A stretch of 64,000 bases of DNA from CAWJJM01 sp963843275 (GTDB lineage Bacteria; Acidobacteriota; Thermoanaerobaculia; Multivoradales; JBCCEF01), in NCBI GenBank assembly GCA_963843275.1, contig CAWJJM010000010.1, forward strand, positions 248,001 through 312,000. Direction: 5' to 3'. The notes under the pieces were generated by a model that saw nothing but the letters and a program-made list of their open reading frames with translations, was not told the origin of the DNA and made no database searches. Made by a program: the position numbers and the translations under genes. Numbering within the stretch: the stretch's first letter is position 1; each line of letters opens with the position of its first letter. Positions 48,129 through 56,360 of the stretch are shown here, in pieces.

Positions 48129-49583
48129 CTAGCGACGCCAGAAGCGCGTCGTCGCCAACGCCGCGATCGAGTACACCTCGAGCCGCCCCAGCCACATCAG
48201 CAGCACCATCACCAGCTTGTCCCGCCCGCTGAAGAAGGCGTAGTTGTAGATCGGGCCCACCGCCTCGAGGCCGGGGCCGACGTTGCCCAGGGTGGCGATC
48301 GACGCGGTGCCGGCGGTGACCAGGCCCGGGCCGTCCACGGTCAGCAGCAGCGCCCCCAGCCCCCAGCTCGTCAGGTAGAGGATGAAGAAGCCGGCGACGC
48401 TCCGCACCACGCCCTCGGGCACCGCCTTGCCGCCGACGAAGACCGCCGCCACCGTCGACGGGCTGAAGGTCAGCCGCACCTCACGCAGCGCCGCCTTGAC
48501 CCCGACCACCATCCGCATCACCTTCATCGAGCCGGCGGTCGACCCGGCGCAGCCGCCGATGAACATCAGCACCACCAGCAGCATCCGCGACAGCGCCGGC
48601 CAGCCCTCGAAGTCGGCGCTGGCGAAGCCGGTGGTGGTGAGGATCGAGGAGACCTGGAAGAGGGCGTCGAGCACCACCCGGCCGCCGGGCGCGTAGACGC
48701 CGTTCGCCACCAGGTCGACGGCCACCACCGCCGTCGCCGCCGCCAGGATGACCAGGTAGATGCGGAACTCGAAGTCGCGCAGCAGGTTCCAGCCGCGGTG
48801 GCGGCGCAGCCCGTAGTAGAGGGAGAAGTTGCCGCCCGCCAGGATCATGAAGACGATCACCACGAGCTGGACGGCCGGCGACGGGAACTCGGCCAGCGAT
48901 CCGTTGCGCGGCGAGAAGCCGCCGGTCGACAGGGTCGAGAAGGTGTGGGTCAGCGCGTCGTACAGCGACATGCCCGCGGCCATCAGCAGCGCGGTCTCGG
49001 CCACCGTCATCGCCAGGTAGATGCGCCACAGCACCACCGCGGTGTCGTGGATGCGCGGGCTCAGCGCCTCGGCGGTGGGGCCGGGGACCTCGAGCTTGTA
49101 GAGGAAGCGGGCGCCGGGGCCGAGCTCGGGCAGCAGGGCGACGAACAGCACGATGATCCCCATGCCCCCCAGCCACTGCGTGAAGCTGCGCCAGAACAGG
49201 ACGCCGCGCTCCACCGAGGCGATGTCGAGGAACACCGTGGCGCCGGTGGTGGTGAAGCCCGACGCCGACTCGAACAACGCGTCCGCCGGCGAGCTCAGGG
49301 CGCCGGCCGCCAGGTAGGGCACGGCGCCGAAGGCCGAGGCGAGCACCCAGCCGCAGACGACCACCAGGATGCCCTCGCGGCGGTACAGCTCGACGGCGCC
49401 GGGACGCCGCCCCAGGGCGAGCAGCAGGGCGCCGCACGCCGCGGTCAACGCCGCCGAGCCGCCGAAGGCGGCGGCGGTGGCCAGCTCGCGGTAGAGCAGG
49501 CTGACCAAGCCGGGGACGAGCTGCGCCACGCCGACCACCAGCACCAGCCGCCCCAGGAAGCGCAGGACCGGGCGCAGGTTCAC
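48129..49583 (-). CDS. TrkH-family K+ channel subunit
   Basis: A 484-residue membrane protein with the fourfold MPM (helix-pore-helix) repeat of Trk/Ktr/HKT proteins. Selectivity-filter sites are SASGFTTTGATVFL, TFSTLSTGGFSPRN, QVSSILTTTGFASADF and SIATLGNVGPGLEAVGP, each with the central Gly. The last, GNVGPG, is the usual TrkH form. Topology is about ten helices. It takes up K+ (and may admit Na+) when bound to cytoplasmic TrkA rings, here likely the gene at 49600 just upstream, 16 bases away. It ends a four-gene K+ cluster. Confidence 0.93.
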   Translation of the reverse strand: MNLRPVLRFLGRLVLVVGVAQLVPGLVSLLYRELATAAAFGGSAALTAACGALLLALGRRPGAVELYRREGILVVVCGWVLASAFGAVPYLAAGALSSPADALFESASGFTTTGATVFLDIASVERGVLFWRSFTQWLGGMGIIVLFVALLPELGPGARFLYKLEVPGPTAEALSPRIHDTAVVLWRIYLAMTVAETALLMAAGMSLYDALTHTFSTLSTGGFSPRNGSLAEFPSPAVQLVVIVFMILAGGNFSLYYGLRRHRGWNLLRDFEFRIYLVILAAATAVVAVDLVANGVYAPGGRVVLDALFQVSSILTTTGFASADFEGWPALSRMLLVVLMFIGGCAGSTAGSMKVMRMVVGVKAALREVRLTFSPSTVAAVFVGGKAVPEGVVRSVAGFFILYLTSWGLGALLLTVDGPGLVTAGTASIATLGNVGPGLEAVGPIYNYAFFSGRDKLVMVLLMWLGRLEVYSIAALATTRFWRR

Positions 49584-49599
49584 GGACGCTCCCCGGCCC

Positions 49600-50982
49600 T
49601 CACGGCGGCTCCACGGCGGCGCCGGGCTCCCGGTCGGCGCCGGGGAACAGGAGCTGGACCGTGCCCATCTCCTCGGTGCGCACGAAGAGGATCACCAGGT
49701 CGCCGACCTCGAGCCGGTCGGGACCGCGCGGCACGAAGACGCGGCGGCCGCGCACCACCGCGCCGACGATCAGGCCGCGCGGCGGGTTGATCTCGGCCAG
49801 CGTCACCCCGGCGGCGGGGCTCGCCTCGTAGAGCTGGCGCTCCACCACCACGGCGGCGCCGTGCGACAGCGACACGATGTTGGCGCTGTAGCCGCTGCCG
49901 ATGTACTCGGAGATCCGCTCGTAGGCCAGCACCCGCGGCGAGAAGACCTGGGTCAGCCCGAGGCGCTGCCAGAGCGCGAACGTCTCGGCGCGCTCGACGA
50001 GCGGCGCCACCATCGGCACGCCCAGCTCGCGGGCCAGCAGGCAGGCCATCAGGTTGGTGTCGTCGTGACCGGTCAGGGCGATGAAGGAGCCGGCCGCCTC
50101 CACCCGTTCGGCCTTCAACAACGCCAGGTCGGTGGCGTCGCCGTGCAGCACCTGGACCGACGGCAGCGCGGCCGCCAGTTCGCGGGCGCGCCCGCGGTCG
50201 CGCTCGATGATCCGCGTCTCCACGCCGCCGGCGGCGAGCGCCTCCGCCACCGTCGCCCCGGTCAGGCCGCCGCCGGCCAGCACCACGCCGCCCACCACCG
50301 CCGGGCGCGGCGTCACCATCCGCTCGACCCGGTCGATCACCTCGGTGGCGGCGAGGATCAGCGTCTCGTCGCCGGTCTCGGCGCGGTCGTCGCCCGCCGG
50401 GATGATCAGCTCGTCGCCGCGGAACAACGCCACCACCAGGCTGCCGGCCGGCAGCTCGAGCTCGCGCAGCGGGCGCCGGGTGAGCAACGACCCCTCTTCC
50501 ACGTGCACCTTGCGGAGCTGGACCTTGCCCTCGGCGAAATACTCCACCGCCACCGTGGTGTGCCCGCGGACGAGGTTGAGGACGCGGGTGGTGGTGAGCA
50601 GCTGGGTCGACAGCAGCAGGTCGGCGGCGAAGGCGTCCTCGTACTCGCGGCGGTGGCGGATGACCTCGCCGGCCGCCGCCACCCGCACCACGGTGCGCCG
50701 CGCTCCCATGCGCCGCGCCAGCAACGAGGCCGCCAGGTTGGCCTCGTCGGCCGACGACACCGCCAGGAAGAGGTCGCAGCCGTCGACCCCGGCCGCGGCG
50801 AGGACCGGCAGGTGGGCGCCGTTGCCGCCCACGACCTGGACGTCGAGCTCCTCCTCGATGCGGCCGCGGCGGGCGGCGGAGAGCTCGATGACGGTCACGT
50901 GGTGACCGTCGGCGGACAGCGACCGCGCGAGGTGGAACCCGACCTCGCCGGCCCCCATCACTACGAAGCGCTGCGCCTCCAT
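49600..50982 (-). CDS. trkA: TrkA-family K+ uptake regulator, double RCK
   Basis: A 460-residue protein with two tandem TrkA_N + TrkA_C units, the Trk-type layout. The first Rossmann domain starts VVMGAGEVGFHLARSL (GxGxxG) and continues with an acidic strand HVTVIEL. The second starts VVLAGGGLTGATVAEALA at about residue 230 with TRIIERD. Each is followed by a TrkA_C domain (e.g. LVVALFRGDELIIPAGDDR, and LIVGAVVRGRRVFVPRGPDR). It forms a cytoplasmic ring that binds NAD(H)/ATP and gates the TrkH channel encoded next. Its ATG lies 37 bases after the stop of the KtrA-like gene. Confidence 0.94.
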   Translation of the reverse strand: MEAQRFVVMGAGEVGFHLARSLSADGHHVTVIELSAARRGRIEEELDVQVVGGNGAHLPVLAAAGVDGCDLFLAVSSADEANLAASLLARRMGARRTVVRVAAAGEVIRHRREYEDAFAADLLLSTQLLTTTRVLNLVRGHTTVAVEYFAEGKVQLRKVHVEEGSLLTRRPLRELELPAGSLVVALFRGDELIIPAGDDRAETGDETLILAATEVIDRVERMVTPRPAVVGGVVLAGGGLTGATVAEALAAGGVETRIIERDRGRARELAAALPSVQVLHGDATDLALLKAERVEAAGSFIALTGHDDTNLMACLLARELGVPMVAPLVERAETFALWQRLGLTQVFSPRVLAYERISEYIGSGYSANIVSLSHGAAVVVERQLYEASPAAGVTLAEINPPRGLIVGAVVRGRRVFVPRGPDRLEVGDLVILFVRTEEMGTVQLLFPGADREPGAAVEPP

Positions 50983-51019
50983 GGCCGCTCGCCGGTGCGC
51001 CCGCGCCGCCAGGCCCGGG

Positions 51020-51674
51020 CTACAGCTTGCGCAGACGCTCCATCTGCTGGTTGTCGCCGAGCACGATCAGGGCGTCGGACTCCTTGATGCGGAAGTCGGC
51101 GCCGGGGTTGACGTGCATCTCCCCGGTGAGGACGTCGCGGATGGCCAGCACCTGGATGCCGAAGCGGCGCGGCAGGGCGAGGTCGCTGAGGCTCTTGCCG
51201 ACGACGCTGTCCGGCGGCGCGATCTCGTCGATCGAGTAGCGATCGCCGAGCGGCAGGTGGTCCATGACGTTGGCGCGGGTGAAGCGGTGGGCGAGCCGCT
51301 CCGCCGACTCGCGCTCGGGGAAGATCGACCTCGTCGACGCCGAGCTGGCGCAGCAGCTTGCCGTGGTCCTCCGAGCCGGCCTTGGTGATGATCTTGCGCA
51401 CCCCGAGCTCCTTGAGGTGCAGGGTCACCAGGCTGGAGACGTCGATCAGCTCCCCCAGGCTGACCACCGCGGCGTCGAAGCTGCCGATGCCGAGCGCCGC
51501 CAGCCGCTCCGCGTCGCGGGCGTCGAGCACCACCGCCCGCGAGCAGTGGTTGCGGATGCGCTGGACGATCTCGGGGTCCGAGTCGATCGCCAGCACCTCG
51601 TGCCCGTTCTCGTACAGCACGCGGGCCACGTGGTAGCCGAAGCGGCCGAGCCCGATGACGACGACGTGTGCCAT
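51020..51674 (-). CDS. KtrA-like single-RCK K+ channel regulator, one frame break
   Basis: Removing one extra base near 51325 gives a 217-residue protein, the correct size for KtrA/TrkA single-domain regulators. TrkA_N spans about residues 1-130 (VVIGLGRFGYHVARVL, EVLAIDSDPEIVQRI). TrkA_C spans about 135-217 (SIDEIAPPDSVVGKSLSDLA, RRFGIQVLAIRDVLTGEM). It lies between the KtrB-like gene and trkA, so it is taken to gate the KtrB-like channel upstream. As literally written, the protein lacks its C-terminal domain. The gene upstream ends 37 bases before its start. Confidence 0.87.
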
Positions 51675-51711
51675 GGGGGCGAAGGCTATCCCAAAGGCCG
51701 ACCCGGGGGGG

Positions 51712-53082
51712 TCAGCCCACCATCACGTCCTCCTCGGGCAGCCGCCAGTCGGAGCTGCGGTCGCGCAGCGCCAGCGCCGTGGCGACGGTCAGCGGCCCGA
51801 GCCGGCCGACGAACATGAGGATCGACACCAGCACCCGCGAGGCCGGCTCCAGCGCCGGGGTGATGCCGGTGGACAGGCCCACCGTGCCCAGTGCCGAGAT
51901 GGTCTCGAAGAACAGCGCGATGAAGACCGCCTCCTCGTGTGCCACGGTGCGCACCGGCAGCTCCGACAGGAGCAGCGCGAACAGCGCCAGCACCACCAGC
52001 AGCACGCCGCCCAGGGCGATCGCCAGCGTGTTGCCCACGGTGTCGCGCGACAGCGAGCGGCGGAAGACGTTGACGAACTGGTGGCCGCGCAGGCGGGTGC
52101 GCATGGTGACCATCAGGATGCCGAGGGTGGTGGTCTTGATGCCGCCGGCGCAGGAGCCGGGCGAGCCGCCGATGAACATCAGGATCGACATCATGAACAG
52201 GGTCGGCGGCGCCAGGACGCCGATCTCGACGGTGTTGAATCCGGCGGTGCGGGTGGTGACGCTCTGGAAGAGGCTGGCGAGGATCTGCTCCCCCAAGGGC
52301 ATCCCCAGCAGCACGTGGTGCGTCTCGAGGATCCAGAAGAAGGCCGCGCCGACCGCGATCAGCACCGCGGTGACGGTCAGCGCCAGCTTGCTGTGCACGG
52401 TCAGCCGCCGCCAGCGCCCATGGTTCTCGATGAGGTCGAAGACCACGAAGAAGCCGAGGCCGCCGAGGATGATGAGCAGCATCACCACGGCGTTGACCAT
52501 CGCGTCGCCCTGGTAGCGGACCAGGCTGTCCGGCCACAGCCCGAAGCCGGCGTTGCAGAAGGCGGAGATGGCGTGGAAGACGGCGGCCCAGGCCGCCTCG
52601 CCGACGCTCATCCGCGCCAGGAAGCGGGGGAAGAGCGCGGCGGCCCCGAGCGCCTCGGTGGCGAAGGTGAAGACGAAGACGAGGCGCACCAGGGGGAGCA
52701 TCTCGCCGGGGCCGCCCAGGGTCTGCTCGTAGATCGCCCGGTGCGCCAGCGGCACCCGCGAGCGGAACAGGGTCAGCACCAGCAGCGAGAAGCTCATGAT
52801 CCCGAGGCCGCCGGCCTGGATCAGCAGCAGGATCACGAACTGCCCGAACGGGGTGAAATCGGCGCCGGTGTCGCGCACCACCAGGCCGGTGACACAGGTG
52901 GCGCTGGTGGCGGTGAACAGGGCGTCGATCCAGCCGATCGGGGCCTCGTCGGGCGTCGAGACGGGGAGCTTGAGCAGCAGCGTCCCGGCGAGGATGATGC
53001 CCAGGAAGCTGGTGATCAGGAGCCGGCCCGGGGTGGTGCCGTGGGCCTTCATCGCCCGGGTGGTGCGGCGCAGGAGCGGCAT
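51712..53082 (-). CDS. KtrB/TrkH-family K+ channel subunit
   Basis: A 456-residue membrane protein with about ten helices and four pore loops: TATSATCVTGLVVRDTG, AISAFCNAGFGLW, SVTTRTAGFNTVEIG and ETISALGTVGLSTG. The filter glycines are all present. The SPGSCAGGIKTTTLGIL stretch in the third-fourth region matches the family's intracellular gate loop. It is shorter than the TrkH next door and fits KtrB. It is the first gene of the cluster with KtrA-like and Trk genes, so two full K+ uptake systems are encoded together. A promoter should lie just upstream (53083 on), opposite that of the TonB-dependent receptor. Confidence 0.92.
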   Translation of the reverse strand: MPLLRRTTRAMKAHGTTPGRLLITSFLGIILAGTLLLKLPVSTPDEAPIGWIDALFTATSATCVTGLVVRDTGADFTPFGQFVILLLIQAGGLGIMSFSLLVLTLFRSRVPLAHRAIYEQTLGGPGEMLPLVRLVFVFTFATEALGAAALFPRFLARMSVGEAAWAAVFHAISAFCNAGFGLWPDSLVRYQGDAMVNAVVMLLIILGGLGFFVVFDLIENHGRWRRLTVHSKLALTVTAVLIAVGAAFFWILETHHVLLGMPLGEQILASLFQSVTTRTAGFNTVEIGVLAPPTLFMMSILMFIGGSPGSCAGGIKTTTLGILMVTMRTRLRGHQFVNVFRRSLSRDTVGNTLAIALGGVLLVVLALFALLLSELPVRTVAHEEAVFIALFFETISALGTVGLSTGITPALEPASRVLVSILMFVGRLGPLTVATALALRDRSSDWRLPEEDVMVG

Positions 53083-53150
53083 TCGCCGGAGTCTACGGCA
53101 CCGCGAGGGGGCGGCGCGGTGCCGCCGGCCGGCTCGCGCCGCGGCCGTCC

Positions 53151-53179
53151 TTGACCGCTCCCGGCCCCTCTGCTAGAAA
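53151..53179 (+). promoter_or_regulatory. Sigma-70 promoter of the TonB-dependent receptor
   Basis: TTGACC at 53151-53156, spacer of 17, TAGAAA at 53174-53179. Leader to the ATG at 53290 is about 105 bases and contains CGTTTC direct repeats near 53189-53200. One of the best-matching promoters in the window. Confidence 0.65.
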
Positions 53180-53289
53180 CCGCCCAACGTTTCGGCGTTT
53201 CAGTTTTCATGGGACCGGGCGCGCAGCGGCCGCCGCGGGTCGAGGTGTCGGCGGCAGGCGCGCTCCGCGCCCCGGAAAGGGGAGGACGC

Positions 53290-55746
53290 ATGCGCACGAA
53301 GCTCGGGATGGGTTGGCTGGCGGCGGTCGCCGCGCTGCTGCTCGCCGCGCCGCCGGCCGGCGCCCAGGGCGTGGGCCGGATCGAGGGGCGGATCGTCCGC
53401 GAGGGGGGCCGGCCGCTCGCCGGCGTGGCGGTGGTGGTCGCCGAGCTCGGCCGCACCCGGCTGACCGGCGCCGACGGCACCTTCGACTTCGACGAGGTCC
53501 CGCCGGGGAGCTACACCGTCACCTTCACCCTCGGCGACCGCTCGACGACGTCGGAGGCGGTCGAGGTGCGGGCCGGCGGCGTGGCGACCCTGGAGCCGGT
53601 GGTCGACTGGGACGTCTCGTTCCTCGAGACGATCACCGTCTTCTCGGCCTCCCGCCGCACCGAGCGCATCACCGAGGCGCCGGCGGCGATCACGCTGATC
53701 CCCGAAGAGCAGATCGAGCGCGAGGGCGCCTCCGGGCAGGTGCCGAAGCTCCTCGAGTTCACCCCGGGCGCGGAGACGACGCAGAGCGGCCTGTACGACT
53801 TCAACTTCAACACCCGCGGCTTCAACAGCTCGCTGAACCGCCGCGTCCTCACCCTGATCGACGGCCGCGATCCCTCGGTGCCCTTCCTCGGCTCGCAGGA
53901 GTGGGCCGCGGTGTCCTTCCCGCTCGACGACCTGGCCAGCCTGGAGTTGGTGCGCGGCCCCGGCTCGGCGCTCTACGGCGCCGACGCCTTCAACGGAGTC
54001 CTCAACATGACCACCAAGGCGCCGCGCTTCTCCCAGGGCGGCAGGGTGCAGGCCACCGGCGGCGAGCTCGACACCCTCCGCGGCGACTTCCGCGTCGCGG
54101 GGGAGCTGGCCGGCGGCTGGTACTACAAGGCCACCGGCGGCGCCATGCAGAGCGGCGACTTCGCGGTCTCGCGCGACGCGGCGCACGGCGGCCCCGAGTA
54201 CCGCCCCTGCGGGCCGGGCCAGGCCACCGACTGCCTGACGCCCGAGCCGGTACCGCTGCGACGGCAGGACGACGACCGCCTCGCCTTCGGCGGCGTGCGG
54301 CTGGACAAGTACTTCGGCGCCAGCGGCCACGTGCTGACCGTCGAGGGCGGCACGGCGTCGATCGAGGGCCCGGTGGCGCAGACCGGGATCGGGCGGGTAC
54401 AGCTCGTCGACGTCTCCCGGCCGTGGGCGCGGGCGAACTACAACACCCACCACTGGAACCTGCTCGGCTACTGGAACAAGCGCGACGCCCCCGAGCAGCT
54501 CGCCCTGCGCTCCGGCGCCAACCTGGCGCTGGACTCGGAGAACTGGCAGCTCGAGGTGCAGGGCCACGGCGGCTTCGCCGGCGGCCGCGGGCGCCTCGTG
54601 GGCGGCGTCTCGTACAAGGAGGAGAAGATCGACTCCGCCGACCGCAACGGGGTCCAGACCCTGATGTTCGCGCCGCGCGACGAGGACTTCCAGGGGCTCT
54701 TCGGACAGGTCGAGTACAACCTCACCGACGCCCTGAAGGCGGTGGTGGCGCTGCGCTGGGACGACTCGAGCCTGCACGACTCGCAGCTCTCGCCGCGCGG
54801 CTCGCTGGTGTGGGCGGCCGCGCCCGACCACACGCTGCGGGTCACCTACGCCGAGGCGTTCCAGACGCCCAACTACTCCGAGTACTTCCTGCGCGCCCCG
54901 GTGGCGCCACCGCTGACCGGCCTGGCCGCCGTGGAGACCGCGCTGGCGCCGTACCTGGGCGGCGTGCCGCTCGGGTTCGGCAGCGTCCCGATCCTGGCGG
55001 TGGGGAACCCCACTCTCGACGTCGAGGAGATCTCCAGCTACGAGGCCGGCTACACCGGCATCTTCGGGCGGCGCGCCTACGTCACCGTCGACTACTACCG
55101 CAACGACATCAAGAACTTCGTCACCGACCTGATCGGGCGCATCCAACCGACCCTGGGCGGCAACATCAACCCCGCGTTCGGCCCCTACCAGCCGCCGTCC
55201 GAGCTGCCGGCCGCCATCCAGCAGCTCCTCCTGGCCACCCTGCAGGGGGCCCTGGGGCCGAGCTTCTACATCCTCTCGAACGCCCCGGACGGCTCGCCGA
55301 TCCTCGCCGCCGTCTCCTACGTCAACTTCGGCAAGGTGGAGACCCAGGGGGTCGAGGTCGGCGCCCACTACTACGCCACGCCGCAGTGGCAGCTCGACTT
55401 CACCTACTCCTGGTTCGACTTCACCGTCCGCCAGGAGCTCGCCGACGACCCGGTGCTGCCGAACGCGCCGGAGAACCAGGCCTCGGCGGGCCTCTCCTAC
55501 ATCGCCGACCGCTGGGACGGCTCGCTCAAGGTGCGCTGGGTCGACGGCTTCACCTGGAGCGCCGGCGTCTTCCGCGGCCCGGTGCCCTCGTACGAGGTGG
55601 TCAACCTGAGCGCCAACTACCGCGTCACCCCCGCGGTCACCGTCGGCGTGGACGTCGCGAACCTGCTCGACGACCAGCACTGGGAGGCCTTCGGCGGCGA
55701 CATCCTGGGCCGGCGCGCCCTCGGTCACGTGAGCTTCAGCTGGTAG
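53290..55746 (+). CDS. TonB-dependent outer-membrane receptor
   Basis: An 818-residue receptor. The signal peptide ends near residue 25 (PPAGAQ). It begins with a carboxypeptidase-regulatory-like domain (about 28-105: GRIEGRIVREGGRPLAGVAV). The TonB plug follows (about 125-250: ITEAPAAITLIPEEQIERE, with LVRGPGSALYGADAFNGVLN). A large barrel (about 260-818) ends in the aromatic C-terminal strand HVSFSW. It binds a large or scarce ligand outside and imports it using TonB force; the TonB at 19783 could serve it. The ligand is unknown; no siderophore or SusD-like neighbour is seen, and this looks like a stand-alone gene. GGGGAGG precedes the ATG; a frame open further upstream is not used. Confidence 0.92.
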   Translation: MRTKLGMGWLAAVAALLLAAPPAGAQGVGRIEGRIVREGGRPLAGVAVVVAELGRTRLTGADGTFDFDEVPPGSYTVTFTLGDRSTTSEAVEVRAGGVATLEPVVDWDVSFLETITVFSASRRTERITEAPAAITLIPEEQIEREGASGQVPKLLEFTPGAETTQSGLYDFNFNTRGFNSSLNRRVLTLIDGRDPSVPFLGSQEWAAVSFPLDDLASLELVRGPGSALYGADAFNGVLNMTTKAPRFSQGGRVQATGGELDTLRGDFRVAGELAGGWYYKATGGAMQSGDFAVSRDAAHGGPEYRPCGPGQATDCLTPEPVPLRRQDDDRLAFGGVRLDKYFGASGHVLTVEGGTASIEGPVAQTGIGRVQLVDVSRPWARANYNTHHWNLLGYWNKRDAPEQLALRSGANLALDSENWQLEVQGHGGFAGGRGRLVGGVSYKEEKIDSADRNGVQTLMFAPRDEDFQGLFGQVEYNLTDALKAVVALRWDDSSLHDSQLSPRGSLVWAAAPDHTLRVTYAEAFQTPNYSEYFLRAPVAPPLTGLAAVETALAPYLGGVPLGFGSVPILAVGNPTLDVEEISSYEAGYTGIFGRRAYVTVDYYRNDIKNFVTDLIGRIQPTLGGNINPAFGPYQPPSELPAAIQQLLLATLQGALGPSFYILSNAPDGSPILAAVSYVNFGKVETQGVEVGAHYYATPQWQLDFTYSWFDFTVRQELADDPVLPNAPENQASAGLSYIADRWDGSLKVRWVDGFTWSAGVFRGPVPSYEVVNLSANYRVTPAVTVGVDVANLLDDQHWEAFGGDILGRRALGHVSFSW

Positions 55747-55801
55747 GGAATCCGCCCCCGGGGCGGCGCGTTGCAGGCGGTGGGACGGGCCTGGCGGCAA
55801 A

Positions 55802-55830
55802 TTGACAGGGTGGGGTGGGTCTTCTAGACT
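55802..55830 (+). promoter_or_regulatory. Sigma-70 promoter of the tRNA operon
   Basis: TTGACA at 55802-55807, spacer of 17, TAGACT at 55825-55830. The -35 is a perfect consensus match. Transcript would begin about 7-10 bases further on, just before tRNA-Pro. Confidence 0.8.
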
Positions 55831-55848
55831 GACCGCCGCCTTTCGTGT

Positions 55849-55922
55849 CGGGGCGTGGCGCAGCCTGGTAGCGCACCTGCCTTGGGCGCAGGGGGTCCCC
55901 AGTTCAAATCTGGGCGCCCCGA
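55849..55922 (+). tRNA. tRNA-Pro (anticodon TGG)
   Basis: Acceptor CGGGGCG pairs with CGCCCCG, anticodon stem CCTGC/GCAGG closes CTTGGGC (anticodon TGG), T-arm CCCAG/CTGGG. A73; CCA is not encoded, unlike the other tRNAs here. First gene of a tRNA cluster. Confidence 0.96.
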
Positions 55923-55965
55923 TGACTTCGGCGCTGCCGCACGCCGCCGGGCGGGGAACGGTCCT

Positions 55966-56042
55966 CTGCCTGTAGCTCAGCTGGATAGAGCGGCGGCCTT
56001 CTAAGCCGCGGGTCGGGGGTTCGAATCCCTCCAGGCAGGCCA
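55966..56042 (+). tRNA. tRNA-Arg (anticodon TCT)
   Basis: Acceptor CTGCCTG pairs with CAGGCAG, anticodon stem GCGGC/GCCGC closes CTTCTAA (anticodon TCT), T-arm GGGGG/CCCTC-type. G73 followed by encoded CCA at 56040-56042. Second gene of the cluster. Confidence 0.95.
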
Positions 56043-56093
56043 GAAAGCGCACCGGAGGCCGTCCGCGGCCTCTTCCGGTTCTTACCAGAGCGT

Positions 56094-56170
56094 GGTGAGC
56101 GTAGCTCAATTGGTAGAGCGCTGGACTGTGGCTCCAGTGGTTGAGGGTTCGAGCCCCTTCGCTCACCCCA
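56094..56170 (+). tRNA. tRNA-His (anticodon GTG)
   Basis: Acceptor GTGAGCG pairs with CGCTCAC; the extra G-1 at 56094 opposite C73 is the tRNA-His identity element. Anticodon stem CTGGA/TCCAG closes CTGTGGC (anticodon GTG). CCA encoded (56168-56170). Confidence 0.97.
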
Positions 56171-56176
56171 CGCCTC

Positions 56177-56253
56177 GCGCCCTTAGCTCAGCTGGATAGA
56201 GCGACAGCCTCCGGAGCTGTAGGTCAGAGGTTCGAATCCTCTAGGGCGCACCA
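56177..56253 (+). tRNA. tRNA-Arg (anticodon CCG)
   Basis: Acceptor GCGCCCT pairs with AGGGCGC, anticodon stem ACAGC/GCTGT closes CTCCGGA (anticodon CCG), T-arm AGAGG/CCTCT. A73 with encoded CCA. Only six bases after tRNA-His, so the cluster must be processed from one transcript. Confidence 0.97.
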
Positions 56254-56289
56254 TCCCCCCCTTCTCCGCCAGCCGGCCCCGTCGCCGGG

Positions 56290-56318
56290 TTGCCGGACGG
56301 CCTCCGCCGCGGGATACT
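56290..56318 (+). promoter_or_regulatory. Candidate promoter of the acylase gene
   Basis: TTGCCG at 56290-56295 and GATACT at 56313-56318 with a 17-base spacer. Leader to the ATG at 56361 about 36 bases. Confidence 0.4.
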
Positions 56319-56360
56319 GGACGGGAGACGCACTCTCCCATCACCCGCCTGGAGGCCGTC

